NCBI GenBank assembly: GCA_026545765.1 | Contig: CM048840.1 | Location: 6,917,765 to 6,981,764, forward strand | Direction of reading: 5' to 3' | DNA from: Plantago major | Taxonomy: Eukaryota; Streptophyta; Magnoliopsida; Lamiales; Plantaginaceae | DNA: 64,000 nucleotides | In this document: piece after piece, positions 45,214 through 58,547 of the stretch | Layout: each line of letters begins with the position of its first letter | Position numbering within the stretch: the stretch's first letter is position 1 | Translations under genes and position numbers: made by a program | The notes under the pieces: generated by a model | Told to the model about the DNA's origin: nothing | What the model saw: only the letters and a program-made list of their open reading frames with translations | Database searches by the model: none

Positions 45214-48200
45214 AAATATATAAGGAGGATATATATATGGTGCAGGAAATGAAATAACAAGTACTTTGAGGAGATTTTTTTTAAGAGTCCTACAATTTGT
45301 GCTGTAAGGTTCTCCGAAAAGGTTCAGATCTTAAAAGGTTTTCTCAAGGTCAACTTTGCCAATGATATATTTATCATGTTTGAAAAAAGTTTCCCGGAAA
45401 GGTTCTGAACGATAATTAATACCAATATTGTATTTGAAATTTTGTTTGACATGCATATTTATCGTATATGAAATCTATATTTTTATTTTTTTATCGTATT
45501 ACCGTTTGGGGGCCATTTTTGAAAACTCGCATCGGGGTCTCATATTTTTCGGGCGGGCCCTCACAAAATCATTTTGTTTGAACGCTTAATGCACCATAAG
45601 GATGAACCCTGCAAAGTTACCAAAAAAAGTTGAGTCAGGGTCTTCTACTTTTCTGTTTGCTTTTGTTAGCTATTATTGACTCGAGGTCAACTTGCTTGGG
45701 ATCATGATGGTTACTGGTTAGTTAATCCTTCACCCTTATATGGTGTGATCCTTGATTAGGCCTTTTAACATGATTCATATTTCGTGGTGTAGATATCTAT
45801 TAGATTAGTTAAATATATTCTAGTTCATTCATGCACTAAAATGAAATCGTCAAACCCGCAAATAAAAATATTCTCTAGATTTAATTTATTTGGTTAAGGG
45901 GGCACTGTCTATTAATTAAAGAGGTCCTCAACTTTTGAATATGTACTTTTATTTTCTACACCTTTTCATTATATTCCACTCGAACTATGCATATGTATAC
46001 GCTTGAAAGAAATTTGTGATGAAAAATCTAATCCGAATATAACATTGAAGAGAATTATATATCCTCCATTTTAAACTATCTAATAAGGGATATAGATATT
46101 CGATGCCAAAATGAAAATAACTTTTTAAAAAAACAATATTAAATGAGACAAATTTGTAGAAAAAAAGTGGGAAAAATTAAGAAATATTAGTGGCGAGTGA
46201 ACTGAAGTGGGTAGAAAATGCTTGGACTAGCTAGTTTAGTAGCTAGAGATGTGGAAAATCCACTTAGTCATGTTGTAATTGTAATTGGGGAAGTCAATGA
46301 GTGGTTAACTAAATTCAAATGTGGGATCGGTGTGTGGTGACTGATGAGTGGTATAATAGAAGTTTCTTCTTAGCTGCCATTTGCACGTAAGGGTACATGT
46401 TCCGTCACTTCGAGCCCATATAATTTGACTAATTAAAAGTAATATAATAATATAACCAAATTTAAGGCGCGTGGAGGTTTAACGATTTGTTCTCGATTAC
46501 ATTTCATACAGTACAAATCTCTAAAATACTGAAAAATGACCAGTCGCAGAACAGGAGCGCGTGTAAGTTACCTACCCAAAATCTAGGTCATTACATATAT
46601 GAGACATTATCTCTCCTTATCAGAATATTATCTCTCCTTCCATGTCTTTTCATCAAAATCGATTCTTCATCCCCACATCCCTTAAACAAATTCAATCAAT
46701 CAAACAATTTATATCAAATTTCATATCTTACTTTGAGCTTCATGTTGATATAATTTGTTTTGAATTCCGAGAATATTTGATCCATGATCGGATTTGATAC
46801 ATTTAGTTGGAGAAGGCAACAATAGGCGGCAGAATTGGCGGAGAAGGGTCACAAACAAGACTGCATTGAGGTGTGAAAAAGACAATAGGTAGCTCAAACA
46901 CAGAATAGTTCACGATTGATCCATGTATCTTCATCCCCATTCCTAACTCTTCAATTTTCACACACATATATACACCAGAGATCGCCAATAACTACTACAA
47001 TGCCTTAATTTCTGACAATAATCCACATATTTTCGGTGCTTAGTTACTGGTACATTCATCTTCTCTCCCGAATTCAATTTTCACATTTGCATAAATTGCT
47101 CGCTCGAGGACTGGAAGTGGAAAACTGATTTCTCAGTACGATTGAATGATTTGAAGGAGTTGATCACACTTCACACCTCAAAAAGCGATCTTGATATACG
47201 AACAAGACAGTAGGCGGCGGATTTGATTTTAATAATTCTTTCACTTTACTCATCTCGCAGGACCCGGCAATGAAGTCTTACTTTAATTCTGACAGAGTAT
47301 AAGGAGTCCACTTTCTCCATATTCTAGAGTTAGAGTCGAAGCTGATTCTACTACCTCCCTCCACTTAAGTTTGACCAACTCTCTCATTTTAATAGAATCA
47401 TACCTTATTTTCGTATTTCGTCATCCCATTGTAATTGACATAATATTAAAAACTATAATTGAGACACAACTCAATTAACTCAAAACCTACATAACAAACC
47501 TATAAAATTTTAATTCCATATCAAACAAAAATTTTCATAACTCAATTAAAATTTAATTATTATTTATCATTTATACCTCTATTAAAAATCTCTAAGTTAT
47601 TAAAGTTGCGTGCCAAATTGTTGGAGCCAATAAGTTGTTGCAGCTGAAAATCATACTTGTCCGTCCTGAGTTCTTTTAAGGTTGTAAATTCGGAATTTGT
47701 TTAACGGTTCACACGCTATCTTTGTGCTAGTTATATGATATTGGGACGCTGATTAATCGAAACCTTTTACGTGAGGATATATAGATATAAATTCATTATC
47801 AATAATTGATTGTTAGGTGATATACTCGCCAATTTGCCCATCAAATCAATACATATTAGATATTACTGTCAAATTGTACTCACTCAAACTCTCATATGCA
47901 TAAGCACGTTTAAATTTGAAGTTATAATTAACATGCCAACAGAATATAGGTTGTATCTTATCTTTGGAGAAATGATTTATACTCCTACAATAGTTTATTT
48001 GAATTTTACTAATGGGCAAAAAATGTGGTTAGAATAGTTTTTACGATAAACTGTCTCTTCGTAAGACGGAATTATTCAAATTCTTGTATAAGTTAAAATT
48101 TTTATACTATGAAAGAAAATTATATCCATCCCACTCCATGTGTATGACACACTTACTCTATTAATTTACACTAATAATATATGATGTTATTTTCCTAGCA

Positions 48201-49292
48201 TATAGAAAGATAAAAAATTACAAGAATTATGCATGGAATTAACATTGCATTTTTAAATATGTAGCCACATAATAGTGATCTCGAATGTTGTAAAGCTTCG
48301 TAATTTAACTTTGTAAAAGTGAAAAATACAAAGAATCCTTAGACCAAACAATTAAAATGAAAAGAAAAGGTTTAAGAAACTTGTCCGAGAGAATGATAAA
48401 AGGATAATGGAGGTGCATATGTCCTGTTTTCTGCTCGATTATTCTTGAGGAATAATTGAACTTGGAGTTTCCTGGTAACATTCATTGAATTATGTACGAA
48501 GTTTCTATTAGTGGAATCCAAAGAATTCTAACCTCATGTGCCACGTCCCTAATTTTGTCATGAGAGTCGGTAGTACTATGAAAAATATATCTTACTACTA
48601 TGATTAATTGAGTGGATATTAATTGTTTCACAGTTTTCATATATAATTTGTCATGTAAAATGACCGAATGGTGACAAATGACAATTAATCGATAATATCA
48701 AATATAATTGACAAACTTGACATCCCAATATTAGCAGTACTATGAAAAATATCTTAATTACTATACATGATTGAGTCGATATCGTTTCACATTTCACTTT
48801 TTTCAATCAAATTAAGCATGTGCTGCTAGCTTGAGTGTCCCTTTTTACGTTAAATCTCAGTTGTTTTCTTCTTCTCTTATATCGTGGGAAAATTCGCATA
48901 CAATATAACAATGCCCCAAAGATTTTGAAAGTTTAAAAATGAATGGTAATTATATTCATTCCAACAACGTGAATCTTTCTTTTTGATAAATCCATACTTA
49001 AGCGTGTTTGGTCTGGAACAACCTTACAATGAGTCAGTCATTAAAAAAATTCCCGATACACATTCGAGTGAGGACAACGTACGCGATAAAGTACATGTGT
49101 TGGTACGGTGGAGTCTAAAAGATTGCATATCGACGGATTAGTGAATTGATGCTTAATTATGCTTTGTTCTTTTCAACTGAAAACTCATTCGATTCGATTC
49201 GATTCGATTCCATTCGATTCGATTGATTCGATTCGATTCATTTCGTCTTGATTCGCTCTCTTGATTCAGCTCTCTTAAGTTCATTAAATTCA

Positions 49293-49353
<61 letters not shown>

Positions 49354-50044
49354 ATTTTATCATTTATTTACACAACCCATCTTTTGTACGAGGAAAATAA
49401 GAAAATTTATCAAATTGAGATATTTTCAACCTTTTTCTTTCTTTCTTTTTAACACGACTTTTAGTAGATCAATGAAATAAAAAGTATAGTTACGATTCGA
49501 ATTACCCTTCTTTTCTCTAGTAAAAGTTGAGTTAAGATAAGAAACTACAGGAACCTGAGAGTACCATTCAAACTGGTTCACATACTTTGTACGTACATCT
49601 CTAACAAAAAATCGACATGTTCTTTTATTGGAAGATATTAGAACAATAGAAGTAAACTCAGAAGCATACGTTGAGTTTTTTCTCAAACTTAATAAATAAA
49701 AAACAAATTATACCAAACTAAAGTCAAACCAAACTCTACAAATTACGCACAAAAAAGTATAAAACAAAGTTATGTTAGTCAAATATACTTAATTTATTTT
49801 TATAATATAATTTTATTATATTCTTTTGTCGTGTAATTTATAGTAATCTGATCAACGTCCGTAAAAAGTCTCCTTTAATTTATTAATGGACGGATGTAGT
49901 ATTCATTATTATTAAAAATGGGACAAATGTAATTTCTTGATTCGTTTGATTTGATTCGTTTGATTTATTTCGTTTGATTTGATTCGATTCGATTCGATTC
50001 GATTCCATTGATTCGATTCACCTAATCGGACAAAACGACGTTAT
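45214..50044. other. long AT-rich spacer, no gene seen
   Basis: Microsatellites: (GATTC)n at 49190-49240 and again at 49979-50020, and (ATT)n at 49293-49350. ORFs of 61-88 codons (46487-46753, 47810-48037, 49426-49686) carry no recognisable domain. 'ctacctccctccacttaagt' near 47351 resembles a Stowaway end without a partner. No splice-supported gene was found. Confidence 0.4.
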
Positions 50045-51126
50045 GGGGCGACGGATAAAATCCGTCGCCCCATATCGACGGATCGCTAATTGGGCGGCGG
50101 AATATCCGTCGCTTCGATTAGCGACGGATAATAGTTATCCGTCGCTAATAAGCGGATAACTATTATCCGTCGCTAATGAATGACGGATAATAATTATCCG
50201 TCGCAAGTTTGACTTTTGTTAAAATTTTTTTTTTTCGAAAATTGGGCGACGGATAGATTATCCGTCGCCTTATAGCGACGGATACCTATCCGCCGCCACT
50301 TTGGCGACGGATCGACTGGGCGGCGGACACATGTCGGCCCGTAGTTTCATATTTATTTCGACAGCAGCAACGCCTCATTTTCTTCCTTCTCCTTCTTCTT
50401 CCTCATTCTCTTCTTCTCCGCTTCCGTGAATTGTTCGTTATTCCGCCAATCTTGGTGCCTAATCGAAGCTAGTGGGACAAGGAGTTTGTTTCTTCGATCA
50501 ATTTGATTTCTACCGATTAATCAAGGTATTTTGGCTAAAACCCTAGTTTTTTAAAATTTGGGGATTTTGTTTATTTTGATTAATTTGAGCAATTATATGT
50601 ATATATGATAAGTATGTAGTAGTTAGTTTAGTTAATTTGATCAATTATATGTAATTTGTTCAATTTGATAGTTAGTTTAATTAATGATATGAATGTATGT
50701 AGTATGTTAAGTTTGGTATGTATGAATGTATGTAGTTAGTTTGATTTGTGTGTTAAGTATATATAGTTAGTTTAGTTAATTTGATATGTTTGTTAAGTAT
50801 AGAAGTATGTAGTTTTGATTTGATAAATTTGTATGTTAAGTATGTAATTTGATATGAATATATGTAGTAATTCGATATGTATAGAGTAATTAGTTAATTT
50901 GATATGTATGTTAAGTATATAATATATGTACTAAGAGGTTGAAATGGTTATTATATATGTCCATTTTATTAACACATCGAACACTTAATTAATAATTAAT
51001 TTATAAGGAACATATAATAATTAACAATTAACCTCTACAATCTTCTTATCCGATTTGGAATCGATCTAATAAATTAAATACGATCTAATCAATTGGAACG
51101 TCTCAGGTTAAAAATAAAGTAAACAA

Positions 51127-51590
51127 TGAATTCCGACCGTTCATGGATGTACGATCGTACGGCGGTAAATGACAGAGTTTCTAGGAGTTTCGTAGAAGGG
51201 GTTAAAGGTTTCATCTCGTTTGCCATGGGACATCCGGTTTGTGCAATGGGGGGTTGATAAAGTGTCCTTGCACATTGGAAACCTGCGGAAACAAGCAATT
51301 TATGACGCCTACTGCAGTATTCGAGCACTTGCGACGTTATGGATTCATGCCTGAGTATCATGTATGGATTCATCATGGTGAGGAAGCACCGTCCATGGCA
51401 CCTCCAGTGGAGGGAGAGGCGGGGTTTGGGGCCGCCTATTGAGTGCCTTTCGCTTTTAACATGTGCATGGTGTATTGGGAGGAGGATGTAGATCTGGAAT
51501 GCAAGTTCGTGGTAGGGAGCGTCACAAGTGATGAGGAGGGGTGCATGAGAATGAGGAGTTTCATCCGTTTTGTCTCTAAGTTGTATAACT
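51127..51590 (+). pseudogene. TNP2 front module, copy 1 (transposase-associated domain)
   Basis: Translation from 51127 reads 'MNSDRSWMYDRTAVNDRVSRSFVEGVKGFISFAM..', then after a frame change 'LIKCPCTLETCGNKQFMTP..FEHLRRYGFMPEYHVWIHHGEE'. This is the N-terminal Transpos_assoc domain of CACTA TNP2 proteins, with its CPC..C cysteines. It then jumps to 'NMCMVYWEEDVDLECKFVV' (about 51460), a block that normally comes some 300 bp later. An internal deletion is therefore inferred. The unit is followed by a second, longer copy. Confidence 0.75.
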
Positions 51591-51806
51591 AGTAATCATT
51601 AGTTGATATATATATGAAACCAAACATTATGGTAAAATTGAAGTCGATGTAACTTATATTATGTAATGCCTTAACAATTGGTCAAGCTAATATAACTTAT
51701 ATTACGTAGCAATTGATTGAATTATTGTGAAATTGATTTATTACCGTAAATGAAAGACCTCTATCTAATGAATTCAAACGTGTCAGGTTATTATCTAATT
51801 ATTCAA

Positions 51807-53262
51807 TGAATACCGATCGTGGATGGATGTATTGCATTCTCAATGGCGTAGTTCAATGGAGTTTTCGAAAGGGGTGAAGGTTTAATTGAATTTGCAATGT
51901 CAAATCCGTCTTGTGTAAAGGATGGGTTGATAAAGTGTCCTTGTCAATGAAACAAAGGCGAAACAAGCAATACGTGACTCCTAAAGTGGTAGTCCAAAGA
52001 CTTGAGGAAAATGGATTCCTTCCTGCGTACGTATGGAATCATCATGGTGAGGAAGCAAGACCGCCCAATACATATGACCAATACGATAACGTGGAAGGAA
52101 GAGAAAAATGAACAAGTCGGGAACAATCCCAATCAAGGCGATGCTATTCGAGCTCGAGTCGAACAAATGGTGTACGATCTCAGGGCGAGTTCGTGGACAC
52201 AACCAACACCGAAACCGAGGTGGAGGTGGAGGAACCACGAATCCCGAGGATCATTGTTCTTTGACTTGTTAGAATCATCAAGGAAGCCGGTTTACCCGGG
52301 TGTAAGCTCACCGAGTTGTCTTTGTTATCTCGGCTAATGAGTTGTAAGGCTAATGGCCGAATCAAACGAGCTTCAATGAATGGGTTGGCGTAATGTCGGA
52401 CCTTTGTCCAAGAAAACCTAGTTCCCACCAACTTTACCAAGCGAAGAAAAGATGCGGGATTAGTCAGTGGTAACCATAATCGTTGTCCTAAAATGTGCAT
52501 GATATATTGGGAGGAGGATGCGATCTAATAGAATGCAAGTTACGTGGTAAGGAACGTACAAGCGTTACAAGGAGGGGCCGCAAAGAAACGATAAAAGAAA
52601 AATCTCTCACATAAGAAAATGTGGTACTTCCTCTTGCACCTCGTTTGAAAAGATTGTATGCTTCAAGTGCTTGCGGATAAAATGCGGTGGCATAGGAGCG
52701 AGTAATCTCGGATAATCTTTGAAGGTGGTAGAATGGACCATCCACAGACTCACCCGCATGGAAATCGTTTGACAAGACATCCGAGTTTGCACCAATCTAG
52801 AAATGTACGTTTGGGACTTTGTACGGATGGTTTTAACCCGCTCGAGTGAACGTAAATACTCTTGTTGGCCGATTATGCTCACACCGCATAATCGCCCCGG
52901 TGAGTGCATGAAGGAGCCATTCATGTTTCGATCGCATTGGTGCTCGGGCCGAAAGATCCCGGATCGACGTTGGATGTTTTCTTGCAACCCCTAATCAAGG
53001 AGCGATCGAGTTGTGGACGGATGGTATCCTCGCATATGATGTGTCGACAAAAAGAACTTCACCTTGAGAGCCTCTTCTTTGACCGTGAGTGACTTCTGCG
53101 TACTCCATGCTATCTGGAAGGAAAAGAGGAAATATGCATGTCCACATTGCTTGGAGGATACAGATGCATTTAGGCGAAGGGTAGTGGAAAATTTTGTTGG
53201 TTTGATTGTCATCGTAGGTTGCTAGAAAGTGACCATCCGCTCAGAAGAACAAGGATCAATTC
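51807..53262 (+). pseudogene. TNP2 N-terminal half, copy 2, frameshifted
   Basis: It begins again with 'MNTDRGWMY', then 'KQYVTPKVVVQRLEENGFLP' and 'YVWNHHGEE'. After a stretch with stops it gives 'CPKMCMIYWEEDA' (about 52485), 'RLGLCTDGFNPLE' (about 52815), 'EYSCWPIMLTPHN' in a shifted frame and 'DVFLQPLIKE' (about 52970). These are the ordered landmarks of TNP2 transposases (Transposase_21 region). At least five frame changes or stops separate them. Tandem duplication with copy 1 is evident from the repeated start and the repeated 'YWEED' block. Confidence 0.75.
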
Positions 53263-55217
53263 TTGAAAAATAAAGTCGTCAACAAAAAAGCCCCGACAAG
53301 ACTTACTGGTGCACAAATTCTTGCGGAGATTAATAGATTGGGTCTTATGAAGGTGACTGAGCTTGGGTGGATGAAGCATAACGAGAAAATTGGTAAAAAA
53401 TGTGGTTGGAGGAAGAGAAGCATTTTCTGGGACTTGCCTTACTGGAGCAGTCTTCTTATCCGTCACAACTTAGATTTCATGCACATTGAGAAGAACGTGT
53501 TCGAGAACTTATTCAATACACTTTGCAACATTGAGGGAAAAACAAAGGACCATGCGAAGTCTAGATCCGAGTTGTCGACGTGGTGTAAAAGGCCTGAGTT
53601 GACAAAGAAGGATGAGAATGGTAAGTGGCCGAAAGCGTGCTACACAATTGACAACGCTTCTAGGTCAATTTTGTTTGATTGGGTGAGGGCATTGAGTTTC
53701 CCAGATAATTACGCCTCAAATTTAGAGAGGTGTGGATTTGAAGAAGACAAAGGTTTATGGGATGAAGAGCCACGCTATGTGTTCATGGAGAGGCTTATCC
53801 CAGAGCATTCGAGAGCTTCTGCCGAAACACGTATGGACTGCTATCACCGAGTTGAGCTTATTTTTCAAAAATTTAGGCACAAGGGTGGTTCATGATAAAG
53901 TGTTGGAAAATCTTGAAAGGAACATACCATTGATTCTATGCAAGCTCGAGCGTATCTTTCCACCGAGCTGGTTTGATTCTATGGAGCACTTGTCGGTTCA
54001 CCTTCCTCATGAAGCGAGACTTGCTGGTCCGGTTCAGTATCGATGGATGTATCCATTCGAGAGGTACTTGGGGAAATTGAAGTATGTCAACAACAAAGGT
54101 AAACCTCAAGGTTCGATTGCCAATGCCTACATTCGAGAGGAAAGCGCAACCTTCGCTCTTATTACTTTGATGAACACGTCCCACGAAGACAATGAAGGCT
54201 CGAAATGCGTACATTCGTAGGTCAAGCGGATGATGAGTTTTCCTATCTGCCTTCGTGGTATCGGGAGACCTCTTGGTGCGACTAAGAAAGAATATCTTAC
54301 GGATAAAGAGTTGAAAGCGAAACTCAATATTATGTCCTCACGAATTGTCCGAGGTTGACCAAGATATGGTACTATTTATGCAGGTCAAGAACCATTTATT
54401 TAAATTTTAATATAGCTACGCAAGTCTCTACTTCAATTATAGACTTATCATCGAATCAATGTTTGCAGCTTTTTCAAAAGCGTTGTTTGGAAGAAAATCC
54501 TCGATGATGAGGATACACTAGAGGAACTACTTGACCAAAAATTCCTACAAATTTCAGTTGGTTCCGAGAGTATGTCCGAATCCTATTAACAACGTCACAT
54601 GCATATACTTAAAGGCTCTCGAGGGTCCATTCAAAAGGTCTACACATTCCTGTTATATAGTCAATGGCCTTAGGTTCCACAATTGAATGTAACACGGCCA
54701 TGGCGATAAGCAACTCCGGTGTGTGTTAATGGTGCGTAAGAGTATGGAGACGCTACTTTGTTTGATTTCCACGCAAGCTAAAACGAATTGTGAGGATTGA
54801 ATATTCGGATTGCCATTTAAACGAACCTTCTTGTTTGACGTTGAGTGGTATGATCCTAATCCAGGAGGTACGAGGAAGAACGAGCGGTATGAAATGGTTG
54901 ATGTGAACCAAAAGAAGAGGTACCGAACCAAGTATGAACCATTTATTCTGGCGACTCAAGCACGACAAGTGGTGTTTCTTGAATATCCAAGCAGAAAACG
55001 CGATAAGGGGGAATGGTTAGTCATGTACCTATTCGTGTTTCGCGCGAAAGTGGAGTACATTGAGAAAGACGACTCAATTACCAACTCGTACCAACAAGAG
55101 GATGTCGATAAACAAGCAGAAGATCCCATAGAAGCAGATGATGAGTTGTTTGATCTGCACGAGGACCAATATGTAGTCTTAGAGGACGGCTATAATGGTA
55201 TATTATGTGTATTATGA
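53263..55217 (+). pseudogene. TNP2 C-terminal half (Transposase_21, DUF4218, DUF4216 regions)
   Basis: 53263-53895 is open for 210 codons with 'KRSIFWDLPYWSSLLIRHNL' then 'DFMHIEKNVFENLFNTL', the hallmark of CACTA TNP2. A frame shift near 53880 leads to 'VLENLERNIPLILCKLERIF' and 'HLSVHLPHEARLAGPVQYRW' (DUF4218 type). After a broken stretch, 54810-55217 gives 'TFLFDVEWYDPNPGGTRKNE' and 'EPFILATQARQVVFLEYPS' (DUF4216 type). TNP2 is the catalytic transposase that cuts the element ends. The frame breaks make this copy inactive, although the longest open piece suggests moderate age. Confidence 0.85.
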
Positions 55218-55307
55218 GTAATTATATGTGTTATTATAATCTGTTATGTATTATAACTCGTACTAACACATTTTTATTGTATTTATTACATTTTTTTTGC
55301 AGATGTC

Positions 55308-57180
55308 ATGAGGTTGCCCACCTATCGTCCCCCCCCACGCAGCCGGCCGCATGATAGTGGTGGGTCGGGGACACCGTCAGACAGGGAGGGCTCCGAAGAT
55401 CAGGACAGCAGGTCTCGGATTCCTGAGACCCCCCGGGCAGGAGAGAGCAGCCGTGGCTCTACCAGTCAGCCCGGACACATGCTGGAGGACGACCACGACG
55501 ATTGTCCCTACCTCGTGTTCGATCCAAACAATCCCAACGTCACGTGGGACGGCTTGCCTGTGATTTTCCCTATTGGTCCTGCCAAGTAAGTATTATACAT
55601 TCTTCTTAAATATGTAAAACATAACTGATAATGATAGTTGACAAGTATAAATTGTTGTACTAAAGTAATGCATATTCGTTTCTTGTATCTTATACATTGA
55701 CAATACTTATGGCCCTGGAGGTGCACAACAAACTAGGTGACATCTTCCTAAACAGGAGAGAGCCACCAAGGTGGTGGTGAGTGTTGGAGCCACATCTCTC
55801 GAGCGCATGAGGGCCGTACTTGAGCCGAGAGGTAAGTTAAAATATGACATTCATTTGTTTGTAATTATAATCGTTTTAATATGAGTGGTATGTTAGCCAC
55901 TGTATGTGAGTGGTATGTTAGCCACTTTATTTGGGTGATATGTTAGTCACCATTGTGTTAGTAAATTTTAGGACAATGTGAGTGGTATGTTAGCCACTGT
56001 ATGTGAGTGGTATGTTAGCCACTTTATTTGGGTGATATGTTAGTCACCATTGTGTTAGTAAATTTTAGGACAATGTGAGTGGTATGTTAGCCACTGTATG
56101 TGAGTGGTATGTTAGCCACTATATGTGAGTGGTATGTTAGCCACTTTATTTGGGTGATATGTTAGTCACCATATACATTATGTTGTTAGGACATGTATTG
56201 ACTTTGGATGTTGTATGAAATTGGGAATGTAGAAGGAGTACTTCATTCCCGTGAGTTGATCCCACGATCTGGCGTTTAGACTGTGGGATCCAAACTGAGG
56301 ATATGGTGCAGACGTGGAAGGCCATTCGGGATCGGGTGGCCCATCCCTCCACGAGTTGATGCAACGTGGGCCTTTGGGATGCCATCGGCCGAATCGATGT
56401 CCGTGACGTTGCTTGGACCAACAGTAACCGGCATCCTACCGACACGGCAGAAGGGCCGTTCACCACCTGGGAGGCGATCTCGTTATCGATTATTATCAAT
56501 CGGTGCGTATATATGTGTTTTGCAATCTAGCATTACGTGTATGTATGAAGTCTCTCCGCTCTATTACTTGTAGATGATAAATTGTTGACTAGATCTGGTT
56601 TGATTCTGTGGCACGGGGAGGTGACATCCAAGTATGCCATCTTCAAGAAGGCCAAGTATATGGGTATGGACCGATTTACGGGCCTCGTCTATTGCGGTAT
56701 GTTTATGTTGCTTAAAGTTCATATTTGTACACTATTACAAGTTACTTTTTAAAAACAGTAACTGATCATTATATCTGCTATTTACGATTTCAGGCTGAGG
56801 TTGATGCTCAGGTGGCGAGGCAGGAGGACGAGACGGGTGATGTGTTGTCAACTAAACAAGTTGACAACATCTTCCTAGAGGTCAACAAACCGGACAAGAA
56901 AGGACGAATATATGGACTCGGGAGCCTCGGTTTGCATCTGGCTAGTCCGGCGTGCTCCTCATCATCATCCCAATCCAGCCCGTCGGTTTACACACGGACT
57001 GTGTCTCGAAATGGTGCAACAGAGTCCGGAACATGTTGCTCGGCTAACTCAAGAGATGGAGCAACAAAGGACGAGATGGAGCGCCATGACGGAGAACGGG
57101 GAGGAGAACGGCGCCTTGATTCTGAATGGAGCTTCATGTCCCAGCCGCCATCACCCACCCCACCCCGTCTGATAGCTAGT
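55308..57180 (+). pseudogene. TNPA-like (Ptta/En/Spm, Transposase_24 type) gene, multi-exon, probably broken
   Basis: 55308-55590 encodes an Arg/Ser/Pro/Gly-rich start ending in 'YLVFDPNNPNVTWDGLPVIF' and a donor CAAG|GTAAGT-like site. Later pieces read 'VRDVAWTNSNRHPTDTAEG' (about 56395), 'WHGEVTSKYAIFKKAKYMGM' (about 56610), 'AEVDAQVARQEDETGDVLST' (56792) and 'IFLEVNKPDKKGRIYGLGSL' (about 56870). These are the usual landmarks of the TNPA family, which binds the subterminal repeats. Splicing is not resolved. An intron around 55870-56170 carries a satellite of 'gagtggtatgttagccact' units. Confidence 0.7.
55879..56170. repeat. short tandem repeat, 24-25-bp units in a higher-order pattern
   Basis: 'gagtggtatgttagccact' recurs at least seven times, interleaved with the variant 'gggtgatatgttagtcacc'. 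A longer unit of about 98 bp (two or three short units plus 'attgtgttagtaaattttaggacaat') is itself repeated. It lies in a probable intron of the CACTA TNPA-like gene. Confidence 0.8.
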
Positions 57181-57914
57181 TATGTATCTGTATGTTCGGA
57201 TTTTTTTCATATTTACACTTGTTTGGATAATTTCTCCAGCTCCGAATATTACTTTTTTATTCATTGAAACATTTTCCGTATTATTGATTTATTATCGAAC
57301 ATTATATTGATTAAATAGGTGAACTACGAAAAATAGGGATTAATATGAAATAAATAGTGACGGAAGTAGTGACGGAATTCACGGACGGAATTCACGGATT
57401 TGAATTAGTGACGGAATTTCAAATTCCGTCACTAGTCCAATTAAAATATTTAGCGACGGATAGGATCTATCCGTCGCTAAATATAGCGACGGATAGAATC
57501 TATCCGTCGCTAAATTTCGGAATTAAAAAAAAAAATAATTGGTCAATCCGTCGTCCAATCCGTCGCGAATTGGACGACGGATTGTTATCCGTCGCCACAG
57601 CTCCAACGGGGCGACGAATTTTCTATCCGTCGCCCGATCCGTCGCCAGAGCTGGGGCGACGGATAAGGCCAGATTTTTTGTAGTGTCAGTTCAGCTGAAA
57701 ATAACAGAGATTTAATATACCAGGCGGATGATGTAGTACTTGTTTTGTTTTCCTTCCCAAATTTGAACATTGTGAAGCCAGCCCTTTAATCAGACTGGAC
57801 TCTCCTAATATTCCAACAATGTAATTTTCATTCCCAATTAAGAAACTATACTTTTTATTACTCAAACATAGCATCGCATGAAAAGGCATTTTATGAAGTC
57901 TCAAATGGTGTGGC

Positions 57915-58138
57915 TGTAACATCCAACATCGCTTTAAAACGATTATGATGAATGTTATATATGTAAACCACTACTCTTCTATGGTATGAAGCCTTTTGGG
58001 AATGTCAAAAACAAATCCCTACGGATTCCGGCAAAAAACGGACAATATCATACCAACGAAATGTGTGTGGGTCCGTCATGAGTAACTTCGCCGGTCCAAC
58101 GGGCCAGGTCTCGGTCCATTAGTGGTCGGGTCGTTACA
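57915..58138 (-). mobile_element. TRIM-like solo LTR, 224 bp
   Basis: Ends are TGTAACATCC and, reverse complemented from the right, TGTAACGACCC. On the minus strand it reads TGTAACGACCCGACC..GGATGTTACA. The interior has 'ggtatgatattgtccg' and 'caaaaggcttcataccatag', typical of small plant LTRs of this kind. No 5S-like block is visible, unlike 7614-7873. Flanking pentamers (GTGGC, TGGAG) do not match. Confidence 0.5.
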
Positions 58139-58547
58139 TGGAGTTTTCTCAATTTAGTTTATTATCCCATTAATCTTTTAGCTTTACTGCCTTTGCTAGC
58201 TCGTGTTGTACTCAGATTACTCTGTCCCTGTTTGTTTTGCTAGGCAAAGTAATTAAGAAACTAGTGCATTGTAATCTAGTAAAAGGCTATTAGGTTCATT
58301 ATAAATTATTAGAGGAGCTAAGTTGATTAGTTCGTTTATCTAATTACATTTTGTAGTTTTGTCTGATGCCCAGTATGTATGATAAACACACACTACAAAG
58401 TAGAAACACTCGGTCCGATGCCATTTGGCATTCTTTGATTCTACGGACTCATGCTTTAAAAGTCAACTATAAGTCTACAAGTTCGGACTCTTTCTCTAAA
58501 ATCCAAACATACAGTAATGAAATTGTATTAGCAAAAAATAATATAAA

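Larger units (their letters stand above)
50045..57685 (+). mobile_element. CACTA (En/Spm) transposon, decayed, about 7.6 kb
   Basis: Subterminal repeats of 'gcgacggataNNNtatccgtcgc' fill 50045-50335 and 57445-57665. The right terminus is TTTTTTGTAGTG ending at 57685, the complement of CACTACAAAAAA. Inside, in order, are TNP2-type and TNPA-type transposase genes with frameshifts. The left terminus CACTACAAAAAA is not found before 50045; the sequence there is GATTC microsatellite, so that end has been lost or altered and no TSD can be defined. A leader exon and intron probably precede the genes (donor ATCAAG|GTATTT at about 50525). Confidence 0.85.

Noticed and set aside
52180..52987. Minus-strand frames of 95-126 codons in the CACTA element
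   Set aside because: They are antisense shadows of the TNP2 reading on the plus strand.
57357..57683. 108-codon frame rich in 'ATDRIYPSLN'
   Set aside because: It is made of the CACTA subterminal repeats and is not coding.
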